Notes: generated by a model from the sequence alone, not told the origin. A DNA stretch of 64,000 bases from Lacrimispora xylanisolvens (GCF_002934545.1 NZ_PTJA01000004.1:454353-518352); one strand, 5' to 3'; counted from the first letter of the stretch, positions 1-9,227 are shown. Numbers and translations are program-made.

Positions 1-307
1 TGGCAGATTTTTCTTTTTCAGTGCGTTTTCTAAAATTATCAAATTCAGCCATGGATCTTTGAAGACGGTCTGTAAGCTCCTCAATCTTCTCATCTTTCGG
101 ATCTTTTTTCTCTTTCTTCTTACCGAAAAAGCCTTTCTTTTCCGGCTCCTCTTTTGCATCGTCTTCCGGCTCTGCTGTCTCTTCCTGTTCCTGGGAACAT
201 TCTTCCTTACCGTCGCAAGTAACGTCTATCTCTTTTTCAGAGGAAACGGCATCTTCCTGATTTGTCGTCTCTTCTGCCAGATTCTCGTCTGTTTTAACAT
301 CTTCCAT
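1..307 (-). CDS. grpE: Nucleotide exchange factor GrpE, N-terminal part (cut by window edge)
   Basis: GrpE is the ADP/ATP exchange factor for the DnaK chaperone. Only about the first 102 residues are in the window. They show a long acidic, disordered N terminus rich in Glu and Lys, followed by the start of the coiled coil (IEELTDRLQRSMAEFDNFRKR), where the MAEFDNFRKR stretch is typical of the family. The ATG at 307 lies 17 bases after the hrcA stop, so the two are co-transcribed from the CIRCE-controlled promoter upstream of hrcA. The rest, and presumably dnaK and dnaJ, lie off the left edge. Confidence 0.93.
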   Translation of the reverse strand, partial: MEDVKTDENLAEETTNQEDAVSSEKEIDVTCDGKEECSQEQEETAEPEDDAKEEPEKKGFFGKKKEKKDPKDEKIEELTDRLQRSMAEFDNFRKRTEKEKSA

Positions 308-324
308 GCTCAATATTCTACCCT

Positions 325-1380
325 TCACCTTTCATCTTTTTTCAAAATGGTATCCAGCTGGGTCATTAAATTCCTCAGCGTATTGAGTACCTTTTCATAA
401 TCCATTCGCTTGGGGCCAATGATACCAATGGTACCTCTTAAGCCTTCCCCAAGTTCATAGTTGGCGGTAACGATGCTGCAGTCCTTCATCGTCTGTACAG
501 GTGCTTCATCTCCGATGTACACCTGAATTCCGGAGCTGCTTTCTGAACTGTTTACATCATCTACCAGTTCCTGAAGCAGTTCCTTTTGTTCCAGCGCACC
601 GATTAACTGACTCGCTTTTTCTCCGTCGCTTAATTCCGGATATTTAAAAATATTGGTTGCTCCGCTGGTATAAATCTGAAGATCCTCATCATCGGCTCTG
701 ATGGCTGCTGCCACCTCCGATAAAACCCGGTCCACCACTTCACTGTGGGGACCTGCCTGGACCTTTAACCTGCTGATCACTTCTAAATTGATCTCTTCTA
801 TAGAAAGCCCGTTTAAAGCATTATTTAAAAGAATGTTAAGATTCAATATTCCTTCGTCGCTCAGTTCTGAACGAATGGGGATTATGGTGTTCTTTATGAT
901 ATTGCCTTCCACCACAATTACTACAAGCAGTTTTCCCTCATCTACCTTGGACAGCTGGATAAACTTTAACTTGTTATGATGGTACTGGGGCGCACTGATC
1001 ATGGCTGCATAGTTGGTATTCTGGGCAAGCAGCTTTGCTACCTGCTTTAACATGGATTCTACCCGGTCCACACGCTTTATCATTAAATCTTTAATCTCAG
1101 TAAACTCATCTTCCTTTTCCTGAAGAATGGTATTCACGTAGAAGCGGTATCCCTTATCGGAAGGAATCCTTCCTGCAGAAGTATGGGGCTGCATAATATA
1201 ACCCATCTCTTCCAGATCAGACATCTCATTCCGGATGGTGGCGGAGCTTAAATTCAAGTCCGTATATTTTGAAATCGTACGGGATCCTACCGGTTCACCG
1301 GTTTCCAGATAAGTTTTTATAATTGCTTTTAATATAATGATCTTCCGTCCATCCAGTTGATCTTGATCCTTATCATCCAA
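325..1380 (-). CDS. hrcA: Heat-inducible transcription repressor HrcA
   Basis: HrcA binds the CIRCE operator and represses the class I heat-shock genes. The 351-residue length is normal. The N-terminal winged helix reads through GRKIIILKAIIKTYLETGEPVGS and includes the typical SSATIRNEMSDLEEMGY segment, followed by the HTSAGRIPSDKGYRFYV motif seen in HrcA proteins. It is the first gene of the hrcA-grpE operon, and a perfect CIRCE element lies just upstream, so autoregulation is expected. Confidence 0.97.
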   Translation of the reverse strand: MDDKDQDQLDGRKIIILKAIIKTYLETGEPVGSRTISKYTDLNLSSATIRNEMSDLEEMGYIMQPHTSAGRIPSDKGYRFYVNTILQEKEDEFTEIKDLMIKRVDRVESMLKQVAKLLAQNTNYAAMISAPQYHHNKLKFIQLSKVDEGKLLVVIVVEGNIIKNTIIPIRSELSDEGILNLNILLNNALNGLSIEEINLEVISRLKVQAGPHSEVVDRVLSEVAAAIRADDEDLQIYTSGATNIFKYPELSDGEKASQLIGALEQKELLQELVDDVNSSESSSGIQVYIGDEAPVQTMKDCSIVTANYELGEGLRGTIGIIGPKRMDYEKVLNTLRNLMTQLDTILKKDER

Positions 1381-1408
1381 ACTGCCACGCTCCTTTCAGA
1401 GTTATTTG

Positions 1409-1435
1409 TTAGCACTCGACGTTTAGGAGTGCTAA
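1409..1435 (-). promoter_or_regulatory. CIRCE operator (HrcA binding site)
   Basis: The site is a perfect consensus inverted repeat, TTAGCACTC-N9-GAGTGCTAA. It lies between the -10 box at 1450-1455 and the hrcA start at 1380, where bound HrcA would block transcription. A match to all 18 conserved bases makes the assignment firm. Confidence 0.97.
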
Positions 1436-1449
1436 CATCTTCTTTTCAT

Positions 1450-1478
1450 AATATATTCTTTTTTTCTACATTTGTCAA
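1450..1478 (-). promoter_or_regulatory. Vegetative promoter of the hrcA-grpE operon
   Basis: On the minus strand TTGACA (1473-1478) and TATATT (1450-1455) are separated by 17 bases, a near-consensus sigma-A promoter. CIRCE follows immediately downstream. Confidence 0.85.
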
Positions 1479-1576
1479 TACATTCCTGAAAATTTTTAAA
1501 TGAAGTTTTTGTGACCTGCATGTACATTTTATCTCAATTTTCTATCAAATATTACAAAGCCTATGACATTTTTTTC

Positions 1577-1604
1577 TTGACATTTAACACTTTTGTAATA
1601 TAAT
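1577..1604 (+). promoter_or_regulatory. Promoter of the first 3D-domain gene
   Basis: TTGACA (1577-1582) and TATAAT (1599-1604) are spaced by 16 bases. Both hexamers are perfect. The gene starts at 1646 behind a weak GAGG ribosome site. Confidence 0.85.
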
Positions 1605-1645
1605 GGTAATTGATACACCATAACAACACGATTGCGAGGTAAATC

Positions 1646-2212
1646 ATGATTAGTTTTTCAAGACGATTCCGGATCACCGGATTTCTGACACTCCTTTGTA
1701 TTCTGCTGTTATCCACTACTGCAATGGCTGCCCAGACGGCTGATAGCCAGAGTACAGCAAGCCAACAGTCAGGGAGTGTAGATACGGATAAGCAAATGAA
1801 AAAGAACAGTACCGAAACGGTTGCTACTGCAAGTGACGCTACGATGAGCGATGAGGTAGGACCGGGCATAGAGAAAAAAGAACTGCCAGAAGAAAAAGCA
1901 CCCACAGGTCCGGTTTTTGAAAGAGGAGCATCTCTGGGAATATTCTCTGCTACAGCCTACTGCCCCAGCAGCTCAGGAAGACAGCAGAAGACTTACTCCG
2001 GAACCATCCCACAGCCGCTGCACACATTATCTGCAGATCTTACTGTACTGCCACTTGGATCAAAGGTCATGATTGATGGCGTTGTCTATACGGTGGAAGA
2101 TACCGGAAGCGGTATCAGAGGAAACAAAGTGGATATCTATTTCGGAAGCCGGGGAGAAGCTCTTGCTTTTGGAAGACAGTCAAAAGAGATATTTGCTGTA
2201 ATAGAAAGATAA
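1646..2212 (+). CDS. Secreted 3D-domain protein (putative cell-wall hydrolase)
   Basis: The 188-residue protein begins with a basic stretch and a hydrophobic signal segment (residues 10-28, ending near AMAAQ). A Ser/Thr/Gln-rich linker of about 70 residues follows. The C-terminal 90 residues form a 3D domain, the double-psi barrel related to MltA and to the C terminus of RpfB/YabE proteins. It starts at FSATAYCPSS and contains the three conserved aspartates in LSADLTVLPLGSKV, VEDTGSGI and NKVDIYFGS. Proteins of this type cut or remodel peptidoglycan. A single-gene unit is likely, with its own promoter and terminator. The substrate cannot be read from the sequence. Confidence 0.85.
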   Translation: MISFSRRFRITGFLTLLCILLLSTTAMAAQTADSQSTASQQSGSVDTDKQMKKNSTETVATASDATMSDEVGPGIEKKELPEEKAPTGPVFERGASLGIFSATAYCPSSSGRQQKTYSGTIPQPLHTLSADLTVLPLGSKVMIDGVVYTVEDTGSGIRGNKVDIYFGSRGEALAFGRQSKEIFAVIER

Positions 2213-2234
2213 TAAATCAATGTCCATATCGGTT

Positions 2235-2274
2235 GCCGGAAAGCGGAATTCTCCCTTTCCGGCAGCTTTTTTTA
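2235..2274 (+). terminator. Rho-independent terminator after the first 3D gene
   Basis: GCCGGAAAG (2235-2243) pairs with CTTTCCGGC (2255-2263) and is followed by AGCTTTTTTT. It is correctly oriented for the upstream plus-strand gene. Confidence 0.9.
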
Positions 2275-2315
2275 TGCAGAAAATTCTGCTGCCGGGTAAT
2301 TAAAGCTATAAAAAC

Positions 2316-2343
2316 TTGACAAATATGGAAAAAAGTGTAAAAT
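2316..2343 (+). promoter_or_regulatory. Promoter of the second 3D-domain gene
   Basis: TTGACA (2316-2321) and TAAAAT (2338-2343) are spaced by 16 bases. About 100 bases of AT-rich leader separate it from the ATG at 2442, which is preceded by AAGAAAGGAAG. Confidence 0.65.
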
Positions 2344-2441
2344 AATTACTTGTACCTCATTTATTACAAATCTGTTACATATATTTATATTATATTACTT
2401 TATATGTACTTTTTGTAAAAAAGAAAGGAAGTAATTATTAC

Positions 2442-3152
2442 ATGAATAAAACAAAGAAATTACATTGGTTCCTCGGAACATTACTAATGATAGCATTTTA
2501 TACGATATCACCCGCTTATGTCCTTGCAGGGCAGACTACGGGGATTATAGACGGTGCAGATGAAACCAGCATCCGGGGATGGGCCTGGAACAGCTCAGAT
2601 CCCTCATCCACCCAGGAAGTTAAGGTCGTCATTACCAATCAGGCAACCGGAGGTGTTGTGGGGGAACTGACTGCTTCTGCTACGAAATACAGAGAGGATC
2701 TGGCTGATCAGGGCACCGGCACTGGTAATTACGGTTTTGAAGTATCCGCTCCCTGGAACAGTTATGGGGACGGCTCCTATCTTGTGGAAGCCTATGCCGG
2801 CGGGCAGAAGCTTTCCGGCTCCAGGGTATATGGGGTTGGTTCCTTTGCTTCTTCAAACGGGCTTCGTTCTCTTGGAATGTTTAAGACTACCGCCTACTGC
2901 CCATGCAGAGGCTGCTCAGGCAGATGGGGAGGAAGAACCAGTACGGGTACAGTGGCCACTGCAGGCCATACCATTTCCGTTGATCCAAGAGTGATTCCTT
3001 ATGGAAGCCGCCTTATGATCGGAGGAGTTATTTATACGGCTGAGGACTGCGGCAGTGGGGTAAGAGGAAATCATATTGATATCTTTTTTAATACCCATGG
3101 AGAGACCCGGGCTTATGGTACCAGGAGTATGGAAGTTTTTCTGGTTCAGTGA
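2442..3152 (+). CDS. Secreted two-domain protein: beta-sandwich plus 3D domain
   Basis: The 236-residue protein has a signal peptide (residues 1-29, hydrophobic core LGTLLMIAFYTI, cleavage near VLAG). An Ig-like segment of about 100 residues follows (GIIDGADETSIRGWAWNSSD onward), resembling carbohydrate- or wall-associated beta domains. The C-terminal 3D domain has the family aspartates (ISVDPRVIPYGS, AEDCGSG, NHIDIFF). Unlike its upstream neighbour it carries a cysteine cluster, CPCRGCSG, plus Cys in AEDCGSG. A role in cell-wall remodelling is inferred from the family. Its stop faces hemW, which is convergent. Confidence 0.83.
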   Translation: MNKTKKLHWFLGTLLMIAFYTISPAYVLAGQTTGIIDGADETSIRGWAWNSSDPSSTQEVKVVITNQATGGVVGELTASATKYREDLADQGTGTGNYGFEVSAPWNSYGDGSYLVEAYAGGQKLSGSRVYGVGSFASSNGLRSLGMFKTTAYCPCRGCSGRWGGRTSTGTVATAGHTISVDPRVIPYGSRLMIGGVIYTAEDCGSGVRGNHIDIFFNTHGETRAYGTRSMEVFLVQ

Positions 3153-3174
3153 TGAAGCTTTATAATAGAGTAAA

Positions 3175-3214
3175 GGGTATGCAAAGAATGTAATTGTTCT
3201 CTCTTTGCATACCC
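3175..3214. terminator. Long hairpin between convergent genes
   Basis: GGGTATGCAAAGA (3175-3187) is a perfect inverted repeat with TCTTTGCATACCC (3202-3214). It sits between the convergent 3D gene and hemW. The T tract is poor on both strands, so it is a probable but weak bidirectional terminator. Confidence 0.65.
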
Positions 3215-3220
3215 CTTATG

Positions 3221-4435
3221 TTACAGTAAAAACTGGCTCATAACGTAATTGCTGATATCAATTCCCCGTTCTGTCAGCCGGTAAAATCCTTCCTTTAACT
3301 CCATCAGACCTTCCTGCTCCAGTTTATCAAGAATGGGTCCATAAACATGGCGGATATTTTGACCGAAACTGCTGACAAATCCATGAGCAGATACTCCTTC
3401 TATCAGGCGGAGTCCTAAAAACATATACTCCTCCATCTTTCCTTCTATGGAGAGGTGTTCAAACTCCTGTCTTAAAAGCATGTCAAATTCTTCTTTTTTT
3501 CCAAAACTGCCATTGATATAATCCTGAAAACTTGCTGTGTTATGATAACGGCAGCCATCTATATAGGAAGAAGATCCAAGTCCCAGACCCAGGTATTCCA
3601 CTCCTGTCCAGTAGCCGATGTTATGTCTGCATTCATATCCCTTTCTGGAATAGTTGGAAATCTCATACCGCTCATATCCCTGTTCTTTTAAATACTCTCT
3701 GGTGAGATAATACATCTCTCTCTCCATGTCTTCGTCAGGAAGCTCAGGAAGAGACATCAGACGCTTTCGTTCCTCTCTTGTCATAGAATCATTATCCATC
3801 TCCACATGATCTCCATAACGGTCGTAGAACGGGGTTCCTTCCTCAACGATAAGGCTGTAGGCCGATATATGCTCTGGCTTTAACATGGTAACCTTTTTTA
3901 ATGTATTCTTCCAGGATTCCACTGTCTGACCGGGAATGGCTGAGATTAAGTCCACATTTACGTTATCAAATCCTGCCATGCGCACTCTCTGATAGCTTTT
4001 TAAAAACTCATCGTAGGTGTGTATTCTGCCAAGATAGCCAAGTTCTTTATCGTCAGCTGACTGAAGTCCCATACTGATCCTGTTTACTCCGGCACGTTTG
4101 TACTGAATGAGTGCCTCTGAGGTAACAGTTCCCGGATTGGCTTCCATGGTAATCTCCGCCTCCGGATGAATGTCAAACTGACTGTTTAATGCGTTAAGAA
4201 TGGCAGTCATCTGATTTGTTTCCAGAATAGAAGGCGTCCCACCTCCGATAAATATACTGATGACCTGATATTCTCTGGTATATGCACTCTGGTATTTTAT
4301 CTCTTCCAGCAGCTGTTCTGTATATTCCTGCTGCATCCGTTTATTACCGGGAAATGATAAGAAATCACAGTAAGCGCATTTACGTGCACAAAACGGGATG
4401 TGCACGTAAAGTTCCATATTTTTTTTATTCATCAT
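3221..4435 (-). CDS. hemW: HemW, radical SAM heme chaperone-like protein
   Basis: This is a 404-residue radical SAM protein of the HemN/HemW family. Near the N terminus it has the 4Fe-4S motif CARKCAYC (CxxxCxxC), followed by the SAM-binding IGGGTPS and the EANPGT strand, and the C-terminal HemN domain is present. HemW proteins bind heme and are thought to deliver it to targets; many are misannotated as coproporphyrinogen oxidase. The extra upstream cysteine found in true HemN is missing, which favours HemW. The start overlaps the lepA stop by 11 bases, the usual lepA-hemW arrangement in Firmicutes, so the two are translationally coupled. Confidence 0.93.
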   Translation of the reverse strand: MMNKKNMELYVHIPFCARKCAYCDFLSFPGNKRMQQEYTEQLLEEIKYQSAYTREYQVISIFIGGGTPSILETNQMTAILNALNSQFDIHPEAEITMEANPGTVTSEALIQYKRAGVNRISMGLQSADDKELGYLGRIHTYDEFLKSYQRVRMAGFDNVNVDLISAIPGQTVESWKNTLKKVTMLKPEHISAYSLIVEEGTPFYDRYGDHVEMDNDSMTREERKRLMSLPELPDEDMEREMYYLTREYLKEQGYERYEISNYSRKGYECRHNIGYWTGVEYLGLGLGSSSYIDGCRYHNTASFQDYINGSFGKKEEFDMLLRQEFEHLSIEGKMEEYMFLGLRLIEGVSAHGFVSSFGQNIRHVYGPILDKLEQEGLMELKEGFYRLTERGIDISNYVMSQFLL

Positions 4436-6239
4436 CTAATTTCAGTACGCTCATAAATGCCTTCTGCGGTATCTCAACGTTACCGACCTGGCGCATACGT
4501 TTTTTACCTTCTTTCTGCTTTTCAAGAAGTTTTTTCTTACGTGAAATATCACCGCCGTAACATTTGGCAAGTACGTCTTTTCTCATGGCTTTTACTGTCT
4601 CGCGGGCAATGATCTTGCCGCCGATGGCTGCCTGAATGGGAATCTCAAAAAGCTGTCTGGGAATCTCATCTTTCAGCTTTTCACACATTCTTCTGCCGCG
4701 CTCATAGGCGGATTCTGCATGTACAATAAAGGAAAGTGCATCCACTTCTTCTTTGTTGACCAAGATGTCCAGCTTCACCAGTTCAGACTTTTCATAGCCT
4801 TTCAGCTCGTAATCGAAGGAAGCATAGCCTCTGGAACGGGATTTCAGTGCATCAAAGAAATCGTAGATGATTTCATTTAACGGAAGTTCATATTTTAATA
4901 GGGCTCTGGTAGCTTCCATATATTCCATTCCAAGATAAACACCACGGCGTTCCTGGCAAAGCTTCATAATGGCTCCTACAAATTCCGTAGTTACCATGAT
5001 TTCTGCGCTGACAATGGGCTCCTCCATATATTCAATCTCGGTAGGATCAGGAAGATTGGAGGGATTGGTCAGTTCCAGCTTCTCCCCATTCTTTTTAAAT
5101 ACATGATAGACTACGCCAGGAGCAGTCGTCACAAGATCTAAATTATATTCCCGTTCCAGACGTTCCTGGATTACTTCCAGATGGAGAAGTCCTAAGAATC
5201 CGCAGCGGAAACCAAAGCCAAGGGCAAGTGACGTCTCCGGTTCAAAGAATAAGGAAGCGTCGTTAAGCTGAAGCTTCTCAAGTGCATCACGAAGGTCATT
5301 GTAACGGGCTCCGTCGGAAGGGTACAGACCGCAGTAAACCATGGAAGTTACCTTTTTATAACCAGGAAGAGCCTGCTTGCATGGCCTGTCAGCATGGGTA
5401 ATGGTATCTCCCACTGCCGTATCCTTTACGTTTTTAATGCTGGCAGTTAAATATCCAACCATTCCTGCAGATAATTCTTCACAGGGTAAAAACTGGCCTG
5501 CGCCGAAATATCCGACTTCCACTACCTCTTCCACCGCACCGGTGGCCATCATTCGCACTTTATCTCCTCTTTTTACCGTTCCTTCTTTTACACGGAAGAA
5601 TACGATGACTCCTTTGTAGGAATCATAAAGGGAATCGAAAATCAGAGCCTGAAGGGGTGCTTCCGGATCACCTGCAGGAGCTGGTATTTTCTCAACAATC
5701 GCTTCCAGTACCGCTTCTACATTGAGACCTGTCTTGGCGGAGATTCTGGGTGCATCATGAGCTTCAATGCCGATCACATCTTCAATCTCCTCAACCACCC
5801 GCTCCGGCTCCGCACTGGGAAGGTCGATTTTATTTAATACTGGAAATACATCCAGGTCGTGATCCAGTGCCATATAAACGTTTGCAAGAGTCTGGGCTTC
5901 AATTCCCTGGGAAGCATCCACTACTAATACAGCGCCGTCACAGGCTGCCAGACTTCTTGAAACCTCATAATTAAAGTCAACATGACCCGGTGTGTCAATC
6001 ATGTTAAAAACGTATTCCTGTCCATCATTTGCTTTATAAACAGTACGAACTGCCTGGGCCTTGATGGTTATTCCGCGCTCCCGTTCCAGATCCATATTAT
6101 CAAGAATCTGAGCCTGCATCTCTCTGCTGGTCAGCAGTCCTGTTTTCTCAATAATTCTGTCTGCGAGAGTTGATTTTCCGTGATCAATATGAGCAATAAT
6201 GCAAAAATTACGTATTCTATTCTGCTGGGCAGCTGCCAT
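4425..6239 (-). CDS. lepA: Elongation factor 4 (LepA), ribosomal back-translocase GTPase
   Basis: LepA is a 604-residue translational GTPase that acts on stalled or mistranslocated ribosomes. The GTPase motifs are clear: AHIDHGKST (G1, residues 16-24), DTPGHVDF (G3) and NKIDLP (G4). The elongation-factor domains II, III and V follow, and the LepA-specific C-terminal domain ends in a Lys/Arg-rich stretch ([19 protein letters not shown]). Length is normal. It heads the lepA-hemW operon. Confidence 0.97.
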   Translation of the reverse strand: MAAAQQNRIRNFCIIAHIDHGKSTLADRIIEKTGLLTSREMQAQILDNMDLERERGITIKAQAVRTVYKANDGQEYVFNMIDTPGHVDFNYEVSRSLAACDGAVLVVDASQGIEAQTLANVYMALDHDLDVFPVLNKIDLPSAEPERVVEEIEDVIGIEAHDAPRISAKTGLNVEAVLEAIVEKIPAPAGDPEAPLQALIFDSLYDSYKGVIVFFRVKEGTVKRGDKVRMMATGAVEEVVEVGYFGAGQFLPCEELSAGMVGYLTASIKNVKDTAVGDTITHADRPCKQALPGYKKVTSMVYCGLYPSDGARYNDLRDALEKLQLNDASLFFEPETSLALGFGFRCGFLGLLHLEVIQERLEREYNLDLVTTAPGVVYHVFKKNGEKLELTNPSNLPDPTEIEYMEEPIVSAEIMVTTEFVGAIMKLCQERRGVYLGMEYMEATRALLKYELPLNEIIYDFFDALKSRSRGYASFDYELKGYEKSELVKLDILVNKEEVDALSFIVHAESAYERGRRMCEKLKDEIPRQLFEIPIQAAIGGKIIARETVKAMRKDVLAKCYGGDISRKKKLLEKQKEGKKRMRQVGNVEIPQKAFMSVLKLDDE

Positions 6240-6278
6240 AAAATATAATCCTCTTTTCTGATGTTTCTGGTGTCTTCA

Positions 6279-6307
6279 AATATACCATTAAAATTAACGG
6301 TTGTCCA
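6279..6307 (-). promoter_or_regulatory. Promoter of lepA-hemW
   Basis: On the minus strand TGGACA (6302-6307) and TATATT (6279-6284) are spaced by 17 bases, about 40 bases before the lepA start. Confidence 0.65.
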
Positions 6308-6361
6308 CCGGGAAAGCGTTGATTTCCCTGAATCATATACATTTCCTGTTACTATTTTCGC

Positions 6362-6390
6362 TTGCAAATACAGGAATTATGTATTAGAAT
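6362..6390 (+). promoter_or_regulatory. Promoter of the putative antitoxin RNA
   Basis: TTGCAA (6362-6367) and TAGAAT (6385-6390) are spaced by 17 bases. No coding region follows on this strand before the terminator at 6450-6490, which suggests a short RNA. Confidence 0.6.
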
Positions 6391-6396
6391 AATAGT

Positions 6397-6492
6397 AAAG
6401 AAACAACCGCCCCATTACAAGGGGTTGGCCAATTAAAAGAGTTGAAATTCCACCCTCGAACTCGCCAAAGTATACAAGGGTGGTTTTTCTCT
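6397..6492 (+). ncRNA. Putative type I antitoxin small RNA (about 95 nt)
   Basis: The RNA is predicted from the promoter at 6362-6390 and an intrinsic terminator at 6450-6490. It is convergent with the small toxin gene at 6524-6607 and would overlap the toxin mRNA 3' end, as in the Fst and TxpA type I systems. The exact ends are inferred. No protein of sense could be made from it. Confidence 0.5.
6450..6490 (+). terminator. Terminator of the putative antitoxin RNA
   Basis: CCACCCT (6450-6456) pairs with AGGGTGG (6477-6483) and is followed by TTTTTCT on the plus strand. Convergent type I loci often carry such a stem. Confidence 0.75.
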
Positions 6493-6523
6493 GTCCATTT
6501 TCAGGACTCCAGAGAGAAATTTG

Positions 6524-6607
6524 CTACTTACAATTATAAAAAATAAAGGTAAGCAATGCTAAAATGAATGTACCAAAAGCCATAAGGTCTTTAAAGTCAT
6601 ATTTCAT
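6524..6607 (-). CDS. Small hydrophobic holin-like peptide, putative type I toxin (27 aa)
   Basis: This 27-residue peptide begins MKYDFKDLMAFGTF and continues with a single membrane helix rich in Leu, Ile and Phe, then a short polar tail (YNCK). It matches the pattern of the 'putative holin-like toxin' peptides of Firmicutes: a polar N terminus of about 8 residues, then F-G-x-F-I-L-A-L-L-T-F. A strong ribosome site (GGGAGGTGATGTGA) precedes the ATG at 6607. With the convergent small RNA it forms a probable type I toxin-antitoxin locus. Toxicity is inferred from the family pattern. Confidence 0.72.
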   Translation of the reverse strand: MKYDFKDLMAFGTFILALLTFIFYNCK

Positions 6608-6750
6608 TCACATCACCTCCCATCTATGTAATGATGGAAGGTCAACGCCCCTGCAGTGACACGATTGTTTCATGTTATTATGGTAACATATCCCAATTTA
6701 ACATGCAATTGATTATCCTATCTGCAGATAGCATTTTCAGAGAAACGCAA

Positions 6751-6795
6751 AGCTGGATAAGCCTGATAACATAACAGGCTTCCAGCTTTTTTTTT
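6751..6795 (+). terminator. Rightward intrinsic terminator 3' of spoIIP
   Basis: AGCTGGA and AGCCTG (6751-6765, with a two-base bulge) pair with CAGGCT and TCCAGCT (6775-6787). A run of nine T follows on the plus strand. Read leftward, the stem is followed by only three T (AGCTTTGCG), so it may serve spoIIP poorly. It would block rightward transcription from the toxin region into spoIIP. Confidence 0.8.
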
Positions 6796-6811
6796 ACTAA
6801 TATGTTGATTT

Positions 6812-8194
6812 TTAATTTCCTTTTAAGACCATATCCAAAACCTCTGAAAGGGGTTCCATGGCATTTAATGCTTCCTGGTAGGAATTGGTCTGGGCGCCGA
6901 CTTCAATTAAAGCGGATCTGGCTCTTAAATGCTGGTTATAGCGTAGCCCTTTTATGTAAATCTTGCGGGTGAGCCCGGGGAAATAGGCTGCGCTGTCCAG
7001 CTGCATCTGAAAGCTGAAAGCAAGATTCTTCTCTCTGTATGGATTGGGCAGATATTCAATGGGGCCTTCGGGAGTCTGGCTGACTCCGTTAAAGAACATG
7101 ACAGGAGCTGTCATTTTCCCATTAACCTTATTAACCATATGCAGATCACTGTTTACTCCATCCCGATGCACATCCAGGATCACTTCGATAGACGGATTAT
7201 CCTGAAGAATTCTGGTAATGCCATCAAGGGCGTATGTATATGCTTTGTTTCTGTCCAGCTTTCCATTTTGCAAGTCATAGACGGAGGTATCGTGAATGAC
7301 ATTGTAGCCCTTTGCTGTTAACAGCTGGGTTAAATAATTCCCGATTCCAACAACGGTTGCTTCCTTATTACCAGAAGCAAAGTCAGAATATTCTTCCTGG
7401 GAATGAGTGTGGTAGATTAAAATCTGGGGTTTATCATTTCCACCTTCCAGAGTAAATTTCTCTGAAAGAAACTGATCGGCTTTCATTAAATCCCGTCCAG
7501 CCGTGGTTGAGGTATGAACACTGTAAAAATGCTTCATCATATAATCATAGTCTGCCAGCTGCTCCTTCCGGTAGGTGGTTCCCACAATGGGCCAGATACT
7601 GCTTGATGCACAGGTCATTGCAGAATTCTTTTCCCCACTGGCAGGTACGGTCTGCTGCGGCTCTTTGACCACTTCTTGTTTTGGGGGTTCTGCCGCCGCC
7701 TGAGTTTCCGTTGTCTCCTGGGAAACCTTGGGTGCGCCGGCATTTACACTTCCGTCTTCTCCGCTCTCTTCTCCTCCATCATATAGAAGAAAGCTGTGTT
7801 CCTCGTAAAATTTTCCGCTTTCTAAATAACTCCTGTAGGCAGGATCATTTTCACCGTAATAGTCCTCTGTTGTTCCGTTTTTATTCGTATAACGGGATAA
7901 GGGGGAATGACTGAAGAAAAAACCACAAAACAGACTACCAAGTGATTTTTCCTGATACAGTATCTTCCCGCCTTCCCCTTCCTGCTCCCATACAGAAGCA
8001 GGATACTGGTAACGCCAGATTATGGCGGCGCTTTCTGCAACGCCCTCTCCAATCCAGTTTTGAATATCTTTTAAATCCAGCCTGCCTGCTGCCTGGGAAG
8101 CTTCTTTAAGACTTAAAAAAACGGCCAGAATCAGGCTTACTGTAATCATTAATTTTTTAATTATCCGGTTCAATCGTTCACTGCTCTGTTTCAT
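6812..8194 (-). CDS. spoIIP: Stage II sporulation protein P (SpoIIP), amidase/endopeptidase
   Basis: SpoIIP works with SpoIID and SpoIIM to degrade septal peptidoglycan and drive forespore engulfment. The 460-residue protein has one N-terminal membrane segment (about residues 15-35), a variable linker rich in Glu, Pro and Thr (residues 150-200), and the catalytic domain. That domain shows the metal-site motifs ILIYHTHSQEEYSDF, EVILDVHRDGV and the C-terminal ALIEVGAQTNSYQEA. It lies next to gpr, as in many Clostridia. Expression in the mother cell under sigma-E is expected from the family but no promoter was verified here. Confidence 0.95.
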   Translation of the reverse strand: MKQSSERLNRIIKKLMITVSLILAVFLSLKEASQAAGRLDLKDIQNWIGEGVAESAAIIWRYQYPASVWEQEGEGGKILYQEKSLGSLFCGFFFSHSPLSRYTNKNGTTEDYYGENDPAYRSYLESGKFYEEHSFLLYDGGEESGEDGSVNAGAPKVSQETTETQAAAEPPKQEVVKEPQQTVPASGEKNSAMTCASSSIWPIVGTTYRKEQLADYDYMMKHFYSVHTSTTAGRDLMKADQFLSEKFTLEGGNDKPQILIYHTHSQEEYSDFASGNKEATVVGIGNYLTQLLTAKGYNVIHDTSVYDLQNGKLDRNKAYTYALDGITRILQDNPSIEVILDVHRDGVNSDLHMVNKVNGKMTAPVMFFNGVSQTPEGPIEYLPNPYREKNLAFSFQMQLDSAAYFPGLTRKIYIKGLRYNQHLRARSALIEVGAQTNSYQEALNAMEPLSEVLDMVLKGN

Positions 8195-8249
8195 AGCCGC
8201 CTTCCTGCATTCTTGATTATAATATACTATGCAGAAAGGTGGCTGTTTA

Positions 8250-9227
8250 CTACGAAACTTCCTGTCCCAAAAAGGTCATGTGGATACCCTCGGAGATGGT
8301 AAAGCTTAATTCTTTCACAGTTTCGTCAATATCTGGAGGGGTTACATATAGTGGTCCGAATTCCGGCTCCAAAAGTTCACGGATCAGATCATACTGTTCA
8401 TCAGAATTAAGATTTTCCATAAAATCTCCCATTCCTTTGGTTTCCATATTTTCTGACAGTGCCCGAATTAAGGTTGTCACTGTATCATGGACGATAGCAG
8501 CAGCCCCTACAACAGTAGGTACGCCGATTGCCATGACCGGTACCCCTAAGCTTTCTTTTGTTAAGCTGTTGCGGTGATTCCCCACTCCGGAACCCGGATG
8601 AATTCCGGTATCAGTAAGCTGTATGGTTGTCCCAAGACGTTTTACGCTTCTTGCAGCCAGAGCATCAATTGCAATAATGAGATCGGGCTTTGTTTCTTTG
8701 ATAATACCTTTTAAAATTTCGGCTGTCTCCATTCCGGTCTGAGCCATAACGCCTGGTGCAATCCCGCTGATCACAGGCATGGGTTTTCCACGCCAGAAAT
8801 CGTCTCCATACTGAACCTTTAAATGTCTGGTAACCTGGAGATTATTAAGAACTCTGGGTCCCAGAGAATCGGGAGTTACAGAAGAGTTACCAAGTCCTGC
8901 CACCAACACATGAAAATTGGGTTTTGTAAAATCTTTTCCTTCCAGCAGCTTGGAAATCTGTGCTGAAAGTTCCTTAGACACCTCTCTGTGATAATCCTCA
9001 TCTTTTAAAGACAGCTGGTCTGCCTCCAGGGTAATATAGGTTCCAATGGGTTTTCCCATGGCTTTTGACCCTTTTTCATCAAGAATTTTTACCTCTGTCA
9101 TTTTAATCCGGCTGTCAGCCCGATGCCATTCCCTTAATGATACTCCTGATATTTCTCCGCCGTCACCAGGAAAACTTTCTTTTTCTTCAACTGCAAGGTC
9201 TGTACGTACTTCAAATGTGTTTTCCAT
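8250..9227 (-). CDS. gpr: Germination protease GPR
   Basis: GPR is the aspartic-type endopeptidase that degrades small acid-soluble spore proteins during germination. The 325-residue length fits. The N terminus (VRTDLAVEEKES) matches the inactive propeptide, and the core has VAGLGNSSVTPDSLGPRVL, the IAIDALAARSV strand and TDTGIHPGSGVGNHR. It is divergent from rpsT and sits before spoIIP on the same strand, a common gene order. A forespore (sigma-G) promoter is expected but was not verified. Confidence 0.96.
   Translation of the reverse strand: MENTFEVRTDLAVEEKESFPGDGGEISGVSLREWHRADSRIKMTEVKILDEKGSKAMGKPIGTYITLEADQLSLKDEDYHREVSKELSAQISKLLEGKDFTKPNFHVLVAGLGNSSVTPDSLGPRVLNNLQVTRHLKVQYGDDFWRGKPMPVISGIAPGVMAQTGMETAEILKGIIKETKPDLIIAIDALAARSVKRLGTTIQLTDTGIHPGSGVGNHRNSLTKESLGVPVMAIGVPTVVGAAAIVHDTVTTLIRALSENMETKGMGDFMENLNSDEQYDLIRELLEPEFGPLYVTPPDIDETVKELSFTISEGIHMTFLGQEVS

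Noticed and set aside
59..400. Plus-strand frames opposite grpE and hrcA, and many similar frames elsewhere
   Set aside because: They are antisense shadows of well supported genes, without ribosome sites or domains.
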